DNA from: Oscheius sp. JU75
Lineage: Eukaryota > Nematoda > Chromadorea > Rhabditida > Rhabditidae
Assembly: GCA_037178855.1 (NCBI GenBank)
Contig: JASJZC010000007.1
Location: 7,936,001 to 8,000,000, forward strand
DNA length: 64,000 nucleotides
Direction of reading: 5' to 3'
The notes beneath the pieces were generated by a model, which ran no database searches, was not told the DNA's origin, and was given only the letters and a program-made list of their open reading frames with translations. Below are positions 48,401-61,481 of the stretch, piece after piece. The number at the start of each line of letters is the position of its first letter. The first letter of the stretch is position 1. A program made the translations under genes and the position numbers.

Positions 48401-49181
48401 ATTTTCTTTGACTCTGCCATCGACAAAATCAATCTACCGTTTATAAAGCAATGAGAGAGAAAATAGGGTGTTGACCAGGTTTGTAGGACTTAATAGTTTC
48501 CTATATACGATACAATCAGAAAGCAGTTTCCAAGATCAAAACCTCTCCCATATGGCGAGTAACCCACTTTATATACTTCAATCAAAAAGAGTGCTATTTG
48601 TTTTGGCATGAACTTCAAAAGTGATAACGAAAAGTTACTATTCGAGATCTATTCCCCGCGTTGACTGTATATTGTCAAGTAGATGCAAAAGCTTTTGCAG
48701 ATTTTTATCTTCTTCGTTCTAAAAAGAGAACGCCGTAACACATGAAAAAACTTTAGCAGCTTTAATCGAACTAAACTAGGAGAATGATGTTCGTTTGATG
48801 CGGTCGAAATCCAACAATCTGATTTTAATGGACCCCAGACCAAAACCGAAAGCCCTGCCCACAATCAAAAATGCATTGTGAAGTTGATTTCTTCGAAAAG
48901 GATCAAGAACCAGAAAAGAAGGCTGACACTGTTGGTGTGCGTGACATATACCCAATTGGGCTTCCCATAGACCCAGACAAATTGAAGCAGCTGAATTTTA
49001 ATTGCTCTGCCTCCAAAAAAGCGGATGTTCTGAATTAGGCACATGGCCGGACACGTGGAAACTTCATTGCTTTCATACATCACATAGGTTAGTTGACAAT
49101 TGCGATTATAAGTGAAACCGTAAAAGACAGAACAGTTTTGGCAAAAGTACCTGTTTTCGGGGGCAGTTAACTTCAAAAGTT
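45445..49181. other. 3.7-kb gap, nothing recognised
   Basis: The largest empty stretch of the window. Only short frames occur, all under about 110 codons, none with splice partners or known similarity. I see no repeat array and no tRNA-like structure by eye. Confidence 0.45.
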
Positions 49182-51179
49182 TCAACTAGACATGGTGGGC
49201 GATGAATTTGTTGGCATGGCTAGGTATTTTTCCAGTTCTTTGGCAACTTGGACAGCTCGATCGGGTGACAAATCCACATAGGGCAAATAGGTTTCAGGCT
49301 CCACGATCCCAACCGTTGAATTGACAGACGAATCGATGGTGCTGATTATGGAAATGGCATCTTGCAATTTGACATAGATGAGTGTCATTTCCTCTCGATG
49401 GTTGCTAAAGTGCGTCTCGGGGCTCTCCTTCACACGCTGGAAAAAAACAGATGATGGCGATTTACACGTGTTGATAAACATCCCTATTGTGCGCCCGTTT
49501 TTAATTGGATAAAAGGGCATCTTTTTTCTCCATTTACATCACACTTTCGTCTCCCAAATAGAGAGAAATATCATTGACTCACTCTGTCATACGCATCCTT
49601 GTGCTTCATCCCGACTTTGAAAACCAGGTTTGACGCTGTACCTTCCCTTGTTGTTTGTACTTGGAAGAGATCGTTCAACTCTCTAAAACAAGGGTTTGTC
49701 ACTATTTGTATTAACTCTTACGTTTGCACATCATCGACCTCACAGTCTTTCACATTTTGAATCATTCCTCCCGAGACTAGCAACAAGTGCCTCCAATCAT
49801 GCTGAATCTGTAAACAATTGGGTGGTTTACTGTTTCGTTTTGCCGTTCTGCTATTTCAATAGTTTCTTTCCTAAATTTTTACCGATTTCGTTATCAAAAA
49901 CCAAATCGATGCAAAACGGTACTAAAGGTTCTTAAAACTGGGCTGTATCTGTTAGAGTAGAATGAAATGGCACATTAGATGCTCCCACAATACTATGAAC
50001 TTGGTGTCATTCTTGGAGATAGGTGGCAGCTATTGTATTATAAGTAAATAAGCAAAGTATTCGAGGAGCTATGACTCACACAAGTGCTTTTCCGATTACC
50101 TCAAATTTTTGATGAGTATGGTTCGCGTTTTTATCTGTTCCAATAGCTAGGTTTTGTACTTTTGGCCTGTTTAAAAACAATTCTTTCAAAAACTTACTTT
50201 CACTTGAAAGACTTCCGGCTCGCTAATGACTGGTGGTGATTTCGCTTGCTTGAATTCAGGTTCTTGTTCGTACAGATCCATACTTCTATACCCATCTCCG
50301 ATGGCTCGCGTTGGTGTAGTTACATCCTTAAACAAATTTGTGGTATTTCCAAAGTTTCGTTGACATACGTTGGGATTAACTCCGATGCTTAGTAACCTCT
50401 GGATCTCTTCCGGGTTTTCATTGTCATGGACCTGATCCGTTAGCCGCATCGCGTGAGTTTCGTTCAAAACTAGGGGTCTACAATGGGGATAGATTTGAAA
50501 AGCTAGGCGATGACTCACACTGATGTCCCGCAATTCAACACATAAAGATCGTCATCTATCCTCAGCACTACCAAAGCTGTACAGCCGGCCTTTACCTGCA
50601 AAAGCCTTTTTATAATAACTTAAGTGTGTCCACCTTATTTTTAAGTTCATTTATCTTGTCTCTATCTGTCGGTGTGTCCGGCAGCTCCATGATGAAAATT
50701 TCGGACAGAATTTCGTTGAGCTCATTCTTGTATCGGAGACTAACATTGAGGAATTTCTCTCTCAGCTGGTCCGCAATCTATTGAATGCAATAAAAAAAGT
50801 AAACGAGCATCTTTACCTGGTCCGGGTCCATGTTTCTTGTAATAGGTTGCTCTGTGAAAACCTCATATGACATCCGGTTCATGACAAAGTTGGCCACATT
50901 TCCGCCGTTGTTGTATCCACAGAAGACTCCGTACATTTCGATGTCATTTTGCCTAGAACATTAGATAATAACAGGAAAGCTACAAAGTCTTACGAAATAG
51001 CACATGATGCATCTTGAACCATAACGTCGGGAGTGAACTGATGTCTATGGGAGGGGTGGTATCTGCCTGGCTGTTGCGTAGCGATAGCTAAAGCTCCATT
51101 TTTTAATGAAAAAGTGTTGTAAAATACCTGCCAGGTCCGAAGCCTTGTAATAATCCACATATTGAACGTCCTCGTTCAT
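49182..51179 (-). CDS. TAB1: TAB1/TAP-1-like PP2C-family pseudophosphatase
   Basis: TAB1 binds and activates the kinase TAK1; in nematodes TAP-1 works with MOM-4 in a Wnt/MAPK branch. It has a PP2C fold without catalytic metals. From ATG 51179 the product shows EMYGVFCGYNNGGNVANFV, which matches the TAB1 segment FLYGVFNGYDGNRVTNFV: the DG-x-x-G motif of active PP2C is replaced. Later come TALVVLRIDDDLYVLNCGTS (TAB1: VVAVLLNNKLYVANVGT), TRAIGDGY (TAB1: TRRIGDYK), PPVISEPEVFQV (TAB1: KPIIAEPEIHG) and LLLVSGGM. Near the C-terminus ETYLPYVDLS recalls the VEPYVDFAEF motif that binds TAK1. The stop is at 49182-49184. Confidence 0.85.
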
Positions 51180-51895
51180 TCTGAAAAAAGTTTTTTGAAT
51201 GATAAATGAGAAAATGGGTAAACTGAGTCATCGACATGAAACAGTATCGATCAAAGTGCATTTCCACTTTTTGCTTTCTTTTTTGAAGTTTGTGTGCAAG
51301 AAACGTGAAAATAGTATGGAAAAAATGAAAAGAAACAAACATTAGTCACTGTTATAAACTATTTGTGGCCGAGGAAAGCTAATATCAGGGTTGCGGGAAG
51401 ATCGCTCTCCGCGTCATTTTCGGTGGAACGAGCATGCGCAGGTCGCCTGGAGGCTGGTTTTCCATGCTTTCCCGTTCCGCATAGGCAGCAAGCTTTACCT
51501 TTCTCCATTTCCGGGAACCAAAACTGACCGATTTTGTTTTTTCCAGTTATAATATTGATCACTGGCACTAAAGTCCGCTGCTATGCGACGCGTAGCAAAT
51601 CAGTTTACCTATTTAAGCTTCTAAATTTATCCACGTACTATTGATTTCTAATACTTTTGCTTTTCCAGTTCGAGATCTGTTATTTGAACATGTTTTCATC
51701 AAAACAAGCACGTGGCAAATTGTGTGAAAGCACCGAATTAACATGTTTGCAGTAATCCAATACACAATGGGCGTGTACTGTAAAATAAGCCTTATCGGTC
51801 TCTAGCCGAACCAGCTTCCCTGAACTACCTTAATATGCTAATTTCTCTAATTTTCAGCCTAGTTCCGGGCATTTTGCTCATGGGATAGACACAGG
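51180..51895. promoter_or_regulatory. divergent intergenic region between TAB1-like and BLTP3-like genes
   Basis: A 716-bp region separates the start codons of two divergently transcribed genes and probably carries both promoters. A T-rich acceptor (TTTCAG) sits directly before the TAB1-like ATG, compatible with a leader exon or trans-splicing. Confidence 0.4.
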
Positions 51896-54875
51896 ATGGC
51901 AAGTCTTATCAAGAATCAACTTGTAAAGCATCTTTCAAAGTAAATATCACCCATTTTCTTCGAATTTCTGTCATTTTCCAGGTTTACTCGCAACCTCAAG
52001 CCGGAGCAAATATCCCTCGATGTGCTCAAAGGGAAGAGTAAATTAGATTTCATAGAAATTAACGAAGAGGTCCTATCCGACATTTTGGTGAGTGGATGCA
52101 TCGTAAACAAAAGAATGTTGTTTCTTCTAGGAACTTCCTGCATGGCTCAAGATCAAACAAGCTTTCTGTACGGGTGTAACGGTATCGGTGCCTTGGACCA
52201 AGCTGAAATCGGCTCCCGTCCAAATCGTAAGCTCTTTTGTCCGTTTTCTTTACAGTCCTTTCAGTTTATCGAAGACATCACGGTTCATGTAGTTTTGGCA
52301 AGTGCAGATGCTCCCCGGAAGGGCCAAGCATTCAAGTTTGCAGTCCAAAACGTGCCAAAAACAACAGTTTAGGCTTCCCGAGAGCAATTCCTACGGGTTT
52401 GTGGAGAAGATTATCGAAGGAATGTCTCTCTATATCTCGACAGTCGAAATAAGCTTTGATTCCGATAGGTTCGGAGGCTCTTTTGTGGTACGTCAAGTCT
52501 TTTTCCTGTATAATTTTGTCCAGCTCCAACGTCTGTCAGTTGAATCCAGGACTCCGGCTTTCCAACCTGCAGCTGACCTCCGTCAGTCGAGAATCTCATG
52601 TCCAGTCGCCAACAGAACTTTGATGTATAAACAGGTGAGCCCATTTATTTCGTTTTTACAAACTTCTGCAGGTATCTTGGCATTTGTTGCGCGTCGAAGC
52701 CTCAGCAAAATCGGAGAGAAACGAAAAGAGAGCTTCTATCAATGCACCACTGAGACTAATCACAAGTGGGGGAAAAATTCGCATTTCGCTAAAGAAACAT
52801 AGCGGAGGTGAGCTTAACGTGTTTGTATTACTCACAATTTGGTATGCAGACGGTTCCGTCATTCATGCGCGGATCATGATGATGTTAGACGAGATCTTAT
52901 GGGTGGCGACACTTCCCCAGCTGCGGTCAGCTTTGGCCTTCTACTCGTACGTGTTGTCATTGGCCCGTTCCTCCACTGGGAATATCAGCCCGGTGGGAGG
53001 GCATACTTTATTCATATGTTCGTAATCACAGATTCTTCCAATACCTGCAGGCAAACCCGCCAACTTAAATGTGGATCCGAATACACAAAATTCGCTGTCG
53101 AGTACGTATAGGGCCTTTGATTTTGACCAAACATCTCACCACTTACACGTCAAAAAGATTGATCTCCATCTGTGCGACGACGCGAACGCCAACAGCTGTA
53201 GGCCAATTGGATTGTTCGCGGACTTAAAATGCTAATTCAGGCTATCCTCCGGAATGGAATATTGAGAGTGGTGCCATGCAAGTCACGCTCTTGTTGGTAC
53301 AGATCGATATTTACCCGAAAACGCTGGCCACCTGTGATAGGTAAACAGTGAAAGAGGCTTGAAAAATAGGGGTTTCAGATCGCATTGGCTTAGGTACACA
53401 GCTCCAAATGCTTTCACGCAATGGATTCAAAATAGACTCAAGGAACAGTTGAAGATTTTGAGTGGAACCTTAGGTAAATTCAGTAGTATACTACTGTTTC
53501 CAATATAAATGTTCAGATGATACGGGTAAAACACGTCTGACCAGATGCTGGCCTCAGCTGATGTCTTTCAATGTGGTTGTGAAAATTTTTGATGTCAACA
53601 TTCAATGTGTCTCGGAGCCTTCGACTAAGAAAGATGCTTTGCAGAATCTATTTACTAGTGACAGGTAATATTTTCTCTTAATTTTCACACTTTTTCAGAC
53701 ATACCCGCCAACTGCCCAGTGATCAGTACATTGTGCACTTCGAGTTTGCCAACTTTTTCCATCCAATGTCAGATTCGTTGCCAGGTATGAACTTTTTATG
53801 TGTTGTGAAATGCTGTTTAGTACCCTCTCCTGCGAGCTATCTTCAGCTAGGACCCTTCTCATTGCTCTTCGATCGTAGAACTCTTCGATGGTGTCTTTAT
53901 GTTGCACACAATCTTTCAACTGCTTTGGTTGGTACTTCTATCCCTATTTTTACTTCTTCTCCTCTTTAGGTATTGGGTGATGCAGTTTCCGCTGAAGCGA
54001 TTCCTCATTCGGATATCAAGGTGGATCTGATGATGCCGAAGCTGATCATTCCGCTGCCTGAACCACTGGTTGACCGTCGTCTACCTCATCGTCTCATCGC
54101 ATCTTTTTCGACTATCACGCTTTCCAATTGCAACGATTGCGCTCAAATTCCTCTCTTCCAACAGTTGTCTGATGCTGCTCTGCAATACACCAGTGAACTT
54201 GAGCTATTGGGAGGGAAGTCACTTTTCTCATCCGACGCATCGCTATTTAACACTGGAAGTATGACACCAGGAGGTAGATTCACTAACTGTTTGGTTATTT
54301 TCAACCAATCTTTAGCCCTGGACCAATTCTGGATAACAACTTCACCTTCATGGGTCGACACGGATCACGGAGCTAATACAAAACCGCTGCCCGTGGTGTC
54401 GGATGTATGCTTCAGTGGAACTGTCACTATTCGGCCGGAACAGGTCAATGTCTACGTGGAGCCGACTTCCGCCGTCGTTGCCGTAATTGACCACTTCCAG
54501 TTCCTCCAGGTTGATCTAAAGAACAAAGGGGACAATGCTGTTTTAGCTAACACGTTTCATCACCTCACTTTCTGACTTTATTGAGCTGTTGACCAGGGAT
54601 CAGGCTCATTATGTCACTGTTGGAGGAGGAGAGAAGCTACCAGCTCCAACTGTTGTACTCTTAGCATGTGTTCGACAGGTTGCCATTCATACTACGCTTA
54701 AACTTCGTGTTTTCAGGTCCGCGCCCATGTCATTCTCACTATGGGACCGATTCCTTCTCCTTACGAAAAGGTCCAGTCTTCAATGGTCGAAAACAATAGT
54801 ATGCAGGATATTTTATCAGGTACGATTATTACACGGTTACAAGTGAAGAAGAGGATCACTAGAGTAGTTAAATGA
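51896..54875 (+). CDS. BLTP3: BLTP3-like bridge lipid-transfer protein (UHRF1BP1/SHIP164 family), short form
   Basis: BLTP3 proteins are chorein-N rod proteins that carry lipids at endosomal contacts. From ATG 51896 the product begins MASLIKNQLVKHLSKFTRNL and follows the human N-terminus segment by segment: LDVLKGKSKLDFIEINEEVL, LPAWLKIKQAFC, VPWTKLKSAP, SNSYGFVEKIIEGMSLYIS, WHLLRVEASA, APLRLITSGGKIRISLKK, LDEILWVATLPQLRSAL and HHLHVKKIDLHLCDD. Middle exons near 53.4-53.6 kb and 54.0-54.6 kb continue the family. It stops at 54873-54875, so the protein is about 750-800 residues against about 1460 in human; the long C-terminal repeat region and coiled coil are missing. One splice near 52.3 kb needs a phase-0 GTAGTT donor. 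The join near 52.99 kb is not resolved. Confidence 0.87.
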
Positions 54876-54975
54876 GAAGTGGCATTACACGTATGAGATC
54901 CCTCAGCAGTAGAACAGTCTACTTACTGGGAAAGAAGTGGCAATGATGGAATTTTGTGATGAAGTGGGACAGTTA

Positions 54976-57642
54976 TTAGTGACGGGCTGGTTGGTCGACC
55001 TGCACAGACTCGGATTCTTCGTCCTTATTGAAGTCTTCCTCGACTTGAGCGGAAGGCTTGGAAGCCTTTCCACGCTGCATCCAGGGGACCAAGTAGTGTC
55101 GGTCACGGACACGAGGAGGTAGTCTTCTAGAAGCGGCAGTGGTAGTGGTGGCTGTAGTGGTCTCTTCCTCTTCCGCCTCTTCCTCCTCATCCTGAGCAAA
55201 AACTTAAAACTGCGTACTATGGTTCCACAAACCTCTTCCTCATCCGTTTCCTCCCCTTCCTCCTCTCCCTCCTCCTCCTGGGGCTCGGGAACAAGGTACT
55301 TAGGCTTGCTCTTCGTCTTGTGGGAAGTTTTCTTAACGACTCTGGTATTCTGGAGGCGGTGGAAGCGATTCATGTTGATCTAAAACTTTAGGTACTACAA
55401 AACAAGAGCTATTCATACTTTGTGAGTAGTAGTCTTCATAGTAGTGGTGGCAGCCTTGGTGGTTTCCTCCTCATCCTCTTCCTCCTCACCTTCCTCAACT
55501 TCTTCCTCTTTCTCGTCCCCTTCTTCTTCAGCAGCCTCAGTAACCTCAGTCTTCATGGTGGTCACAGCCTCAGTGAAAGTAGTGGGAGATTCAGTGGTGG
55601 TAGGGGTTGTGGTCGAGGGAGTGGTGGGAGCGACAGTAATGACGGTCTGACGCTGAGAGCAGCAAGAAGGAGCAGCAGGAGGAGGAACGGTCTTAGGGCA
55701 GATATCCTCAGTCTCAGCCTGCCAGTTGGTCTTGCAGATCAGGTTAGCCTCGCTGGTCAAGTTAACAGCCTCGTTTCCGTTCAGAACATGGAATCCGTCC
55801 TGAGTGCAAACCATGGGATTCTCTGAAAGATTATGGAGCTACTATAAAACAAAAAATCTAACCTTGGAGTCTAGTGGTGAGATGGTCGGGTCCGGTGATA
55901 GATCCAGACTGAAGAGTGAGAATCTTGTTGTGAGAGAGGTCCAAATGGTGAAGGTTGGGAAGATGTCCGAATGACTGGGACTCAATCTCCCGGATGTTGT
56001 TGTTGGTGAGAGAGACTTGACGAAGATAGGGGGCTCCAGTAAACATGGCAGGAGTGACAGTGGTCAGGCAGTTGTTGGGAAGCCAGAGGAGAAGAAGTGG
56101 CTTTCCTTCAAAGGCCTTAGGAGCGACGTGCTAAAAATACTATAGCATGTCTTAATGTGTCTCTCTTACTCTGATGGCATTGCTGTCCAGATTGAGATGC
56201 TGAAGACTGTCAAGACCAGCAAAATAGTCGACCGTGACCTCCTCGAAGAAGTTGTGAGACAGGTCAAGAACCTGGATTTGCCTGAACTGTGACATGACTC
56301 CTCCATCAATCTGGTGCAGCTTGTTCTGGGACAAGTACAGATAGTGAATGCTGATGCTGTTGACGACAGCTCCTCCATGGATGGTGGAAATGTTGTTTCC
56401 GGACAGTGTCAACAAGGACAAGGAGGTCAAGTTTGTGAGGGCACCTTCGGGAAGTTCATTGAGCTGAAAACGATGACTCCCCATTGTGTAACAACTTTCT
56501 CCACCACTCATCGTCACCCAATTTTTGAAAGAGATCGCCCTAATTTACACACACGCGCACACAACTTTCTCTCGAGACGTACCTTATTGTGTTGAATATG
56601 GAGAGCAATGAGACCTTCCATGTTTTGGACGGCGGAAGAAGGGAATTCGGCCAGGCAATTGCTGTCAAGGATGAGATTCTGGAGAGTTGAACGGACAGCA
56701 CTGAAGACATTCTCGGCAACGCTACATATCTACAAACAACTTTGTTTCTTTTGCAAAAATCGCTTTCTTGCTGCAAGACAAATGGGTATCGAGAATACCA
56801 AACCTTGTTGCAAGACAAGTCGATATCGAGAATAGCTGTAGTATTCTGGAAGAGGGGCTGTGTCAGGTTTCCTATGCGGTTGCACTTCAAGTTTAAGACA
56901 CGAAGAGCACGGAGTCCGGCCAAAGCAGTGATTGGGATCTAAACCATTTGATCAGAAGAATTTCGCACTTTGAGATATCTCTTGCGCGCTAACCCACTTT
57001 TTCAAAGTGCCTTGACCTTGAGGGATCAAATGCCACAAAAACCTTTAGTTGAATGGTCTCGCAGGTGCTATTGAACCCTTGCGCATTGTTTATGGAACTA
57101 TAGCCGCCTCATAATTACAGGTACGAGGTATTCCATCGAGCCTGGTAATTGCATTCATCCTGGACAATAAAAGACGCATTTGTATAGAATGAAACACGGT
57201 ACCTCGGGCAGATGGTTTCCAGCCACAGAGAGCTCGGTCAGAACGTTTTCGAGACCTTTGAAAGAATCCTTGTGAAAGGCCTTGATTCTGTTTTTGTCCA
57301 GGACGAGCTTCTTGATTCTGAGATTCCTGAAGGCGTTGGGTCCCAGCTGTAAATGAGCATTTAAAACAAAAGAAAAATCTCAAAACCTCGACGATGTTCG
57401 CTTGCTCCAAAGCCAGCTCCTTGATCTCGTAGTGGCTCTTCTTCATCTCTTCGACAATTCTAGGACCGTCGGGTCCAGAACAGCGGACGACGGCTCCATC
57501 GACGTAGTCGGTGCAGGAGCAGTCGGTCTAAAAGAAGGGCCTGAAACGAGAAGACAAGAGAACGCACCTGGTTTTTGAAGACATCAGGACAGTGGGCTGT
57601 GGCACCGGTGGCCAACAGCAGAAGAGCCAGCCAGGGCAGCAT
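54976..57642 (-). CDS. secreted extracellular LRR protein with acidic tail (LRR gene A)
   Basis: Starts MLPWLALLLLATGATA (ATG 57642), a signal peptide, followed by a cysteine-containing cap (DCSCTDYVDGAVVRCSG) and then about ten leucine-rich repeats of the L-x-x-L-x-L-x-x-N-x-I type (for example LRVLNLKCNRIGNL, LHHLDLSHNKILTL). A C-terminal cap has CTQDGFHVLNG and CKTNW. Beyond the repeats lies a Thr/Pro-rich segment and two long Glu/Asp runs, then a basic region. I see no membrane helix, so the protein is probably secreted or matrix-bound. It is similar to the next two minus-strand genes and is the nearest end of a tandem trio. The stop is at 54976-54978. Confidence 0.85.
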
Positions 57643-58013
57643 GACAAAAAGCAAGCAAGAGCGGGACTGATTGGCGCGAGCTGTGTCCGCCTCTCTGTCC
57701 GGTCGCGTCTGCGGGTCAAGGCCCTATCTGGGGTGGCCTAAAGAAATGCGAGAAGGGTCGTGGCCGACTCTGTCAGTGTCGGAGAGTACTGCATCTTAGC
57801 TAATTGTCGCCTGAGTTATGGACTTTTTCAAATTCATATCCGCGTGAAATATTGGGCGCAAAAGGGATACTTCCCCGCAAATGGGTGACAAGGCTCCCCC
57901 GAAGTCAAGAAAACTAACAAACTTGTATAGTAGGCATATTTATTGACTTTGAAATAACCGTAATGAGGAATGTGACGAGATGAGCAACTTTTTGGCTAGC
58001 TTCTATTGACAGA
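57643..58013. promoter_or_regulatory. spacer and probable promoter of LRR gene A
   Basis: A 371-bp region. The 100 bp next to the ATG of LRR gene A is GC-rich compared with its surroundings. The poly(A) signal of LRR gene B lies in its distal part. Confidence 0.35.
57939..57944 (-). terminator. poly(A) signal of LRR gene B
   Basis: TTTATT on the plus strand is AATAAA on the minus strand, about 70 bp past the stop of LRR gene B. Confidence 0.6.
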
Positions 58014-61000
58014 TCACTTATAGTAATTGCAGTAATTGGGACCGGGATTGTACACCCAAGGATGCCCTTCCTCGTGAGCCATCGGAACACATCTAAAATA
58101 TTTTCAGTAAGGTTTTCAGGCAATTTTCATACCTCTCTCTGCCTAAAGTTCCGTAAATCATGTTCATCTGAGCTTGCGACTGGACATAAGCGTTTGTTCG
58201 TGCCACGCTGCTGTCGGAATAGGAAGAGGTGAACCTGCTACCTTTCCTGAATTAACACATTGTCTTAGCATTTGACTAAGATTCTACCTGCAACGCAGAG
58301 CACAAAGAGCAATGAAAACGACCAGCATGCAGATGACTGCCAAACTGATGCAAACCACAATAATGATAGTACCGTTAGAGAAGCCTTTCTCCACAGTTTT
58401 TGGCTTGAACTCTTTCTGAAAACCATTCTTTGCTGGACAATTGAAATGAGCACTTTTTCCGGGAGAGCATTAGCTTGCGGAGCTGCAAATTTTTCAATCT
58501 TTTCGTCAAGATCTTCTTGAACAGAGTTCTCCGGAATCTCTGCAGTGGCTGGTCGAGTCTTAGGCTCAATGACAATAGAGGGAGGAAGTGTGTGTTCTTG
58601 CTTCAATAAAGGCCTTTCGGTTGGCTGGTACTGAATCCTCTGGGCCTGAAAACTAAGCATAATATGTTAATTAGAACGTTACCTTATTCAGCATTGGTCC
58701 CTTTTTCAGGAAAGGTACCGGGAAAGGATGGATGAGGTTCGGGTTGTCAGCGATATCAGTGTATACTCGGGGACCGTAAGTTGTGGGTGACAAGGGAGGG
58801 AAAGTAGATGCTTCAGGAAGAGGTTCATGTTGTACCTTAACATGTTTTTAGCGAAATATGTTACTTAGGCTGGTTAAAACTGGTTGTAACAATCAATACA
58901 GTAGGCTTACTTCTGGCTGCTCCTGTGGTTTTTCTTCTACGGAAACAGGCATTTCCCCAACAAGGCCCGGTTCTTCATCTTCTTCTTTAGGCTCATTCAC
59001 AATAGGTTCAGTTTGTTGAATAGTTCCAGTCTCCAGCTCAATCTCCTTCGAATTTTCTGTGTGAGAGATGTCCGATCTGACAGGACCTCTGGCTCTAAAA
59101 ACTGATGTACCGATCTCAAATGGTTTAAACCTGCTAATGGGACGGGTGTTCAAAATTGAAGGTCTTTCTTGTCTTGTAGGCAGAAGATCGGCTGGGATCT
59201 GTTCTTGCATGGTAGGCTAAAATCTTATGTAAAAACTGCTTAAAGAGATCTCACTCCAGAATTTTCACTGACTGGGACAAGACTCTCTTGTTGGAAGGCT
59301 CCAGACGGTTTCATGATTCTCTCGCCTGTATGATGTTTGGGTGAAATTTTGATCTGAACTCATAATTTTAGATAGAAAACCTATTTGAAACCTCAATAGG
59401 TCGTCCAGTGGTACTGGTCGGCTTTCCACCACAGATAAGGTCAGCTTCACTGGGAAGATATGTTCCGATTCCGTCTTGAATCAAATGGACCTTCTCAGTG
59501 CAAACCAGAGGGTTTTCTAGAGAAAAACATTAAAGTAAAGGTGTGATCTGTACCTTTAAGCATAACTGTTCCAACCCTTCTGTTGAAAGCAGCATACGGC
59601 GTTCTGACCAGCTTGTTGGAGCTCAGGTCGATCATGAACAGGTTCAGTTGTGCCAAAAAGGTAGAAGGTGGAAGATCGACGATTTGATTGTGACTAAGAT
59701 CCACGAGAGCCACGGAAGGAGCATTGTAGAATGCATTTTGGTTTATTTCTTTGATCTGTAATCGATCCCTTTGTCTTGTCGGCTGTCCCTACTCAAATCT
59801 CAAGAAAATTGCCCTGGATTTTCACGAAAAAGTCACTTGGTACGGGGCGTACGATCATATTACAGCGAGTATCGCGAGTCACTGTGGGTTATGGTTGGGC
59901 GACCGTGGCCCCGAACGAAAAGCGTTAACCTACATTGAGCAGTTGAATCAGCTGGTCAATTGTATTTCGATACTCTCGCGCCGAAAAAGTGTTGCAAAAG
60001 AAGTGAAACAAAATGGAAAAGGAACCAACCTTATTGTTTTGGAAGGAAACTTGTTGCAGATTGAGGAGTCCATCCAAAATCCCTTCTGACAAGACTTCCA
60101 GTTCATTGTTGGACAAGACCATAATAACAGTAGAACTGTTGGTGAAGGCTCCCTTTTCGATGCTGCTAATCTTGTTATTCCCTCAAAATTGAATCTTACA
60201 ACTTTAAACAACAGTTTTACCAAGATAAAGTCTTGTCAGGACCGGAAGTTGAGAAAAGCTGCCAGTTTGTAGTGTCTCGATTTTGTTCCTGGTCAGATCC
60301 AGCATCTCGAGTCTCTCGAATGTTACAAATTGCCCACTGGCTATTTTGGTGATTTGATTGTCAGTCAAGTACAAGTAGCGAAGATTTGGCACGTTGAGGA
60401 AGGCTTGTCGATTAATTTCGGAAATTTTGTTTCCCGCCAAGTTAATTAGATTCAACACGGGCAGGTTTAAGAAGTTTAGCGAATCCAGCTGGGTGATATT
60501 GTTTCTCAACAAGTGGATTGCTTGAAGCTGAGTCATTCCTCGGATCGCTGACAATTAGAGTGAAAACATGCAATAACTTATCTACCTGAAGAGGGAACAC
60601 TTTTCATACAGTTGTGACCAAAATTGATGGTCTGCACGGTATTCTTGACTTTCCCGAAGATGTTAGAGTGTACATTGCAGATTTTGTTGCTTCCCAAATT
60701 GATGTCATAGAGCTGAAAATCTGGATGGTGTTCTCTTTTCTAGGATGCCGAGGTCAGAGATGGACTTGACAGATTAGCCCCGTCCTTCACCACAAGACTA
60801 ATGGTTAAGGCCGTCTTAGACTCTGAATAGTAAGCGTCTCTTGCTGCAAAAAACGCTCCTCTGCCTCATTATTCTCCCTCTATGGACTCACCTTGGGCAG
60901 ATTAGGGAAAGTGTCGGCCTCTCCGAGGTCGCCAATAGTATTGTTAGAAAGGTCGAGACGAAGGAGTGTGCTAATCCCGGCCAAGGCTCCGACAGGAATC

Positions 61001-61481
61001 TATAATTTGATCATCTAAAAACAAATATCCATCCGCACGTTTTTCAAATTGTTGTGATGTAGTGAGATTTCTTGAAGAACTGGGCTCATTCCCTTGAAAG
61101 CATTACTGTCGATTTCCTTCATCTCGTTGAAAGACAGATCCAACTGCTTAATGTAGAGTCCTGCGAAGAAACTGGCCGGTAGGGAAGTTAGTCCTGCCTG
61201 GAGGCGGAAAAATTAAAAGGTTTGTTACAAGCTCACCTTTTGGATCTTAAGTTCTTGCACTAGACCGAGCATAGCCTGGTTCTGTCGCAGCAATTGAACC
61301 ACTTCATGTCCCTTGGTATGCGAACAGTCTAATCTGTAAACAGCTGCATGAAATCGAGGCAAAAAACGATCGCCTACTTGACCCCGTTGTGCAGTTCCTC
61401 GCACTTGCAAAATTTTTCAACTAGGACTGGACAAGACAATACGGCTGAGACGATGAACCCCAGGGCTAGTAGGACCCTCAT
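58014..61481 (-). CDS. single-pass transmembrane LRR protein (LRR gene B)
   Basis: Start MRVLLALGFIVSAVLSCPVL (ATG 61481; an in-frame ATG 36 bp upstream would extend it) is a signal peptide with a cysteine cap (CPVLVEKFCKCEEL). About ten to twelve LRRs follow (LLRLDLSNNTIGDL, LEMLDLTRNKIETL, VALVDLSHNQIVDL), then a cap with NPLVCTEKVHLI and ADLICGGKP. Next is a long, polar, Pro/Glu-rich stalk, one transmembrane helix (TIIIVVCISLAVICMLVVFI) and a cytoplasmic tail rich in Ser and Tyr, ending YNPGPNYCNYYK. The overall plan is that of extracellular-LRR receptors of nematodes and insects, where such proteins shape cuticle or nerve wiring. The stop is at 58014-58016. Confidence 0.87.

Noticed and set aside
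55170-55560. possible GA-rich microsatellite
   Set aside because: These purine/pyrimidine runs encode the Glu/Asp tail of LRR gene A in frame across several exons.
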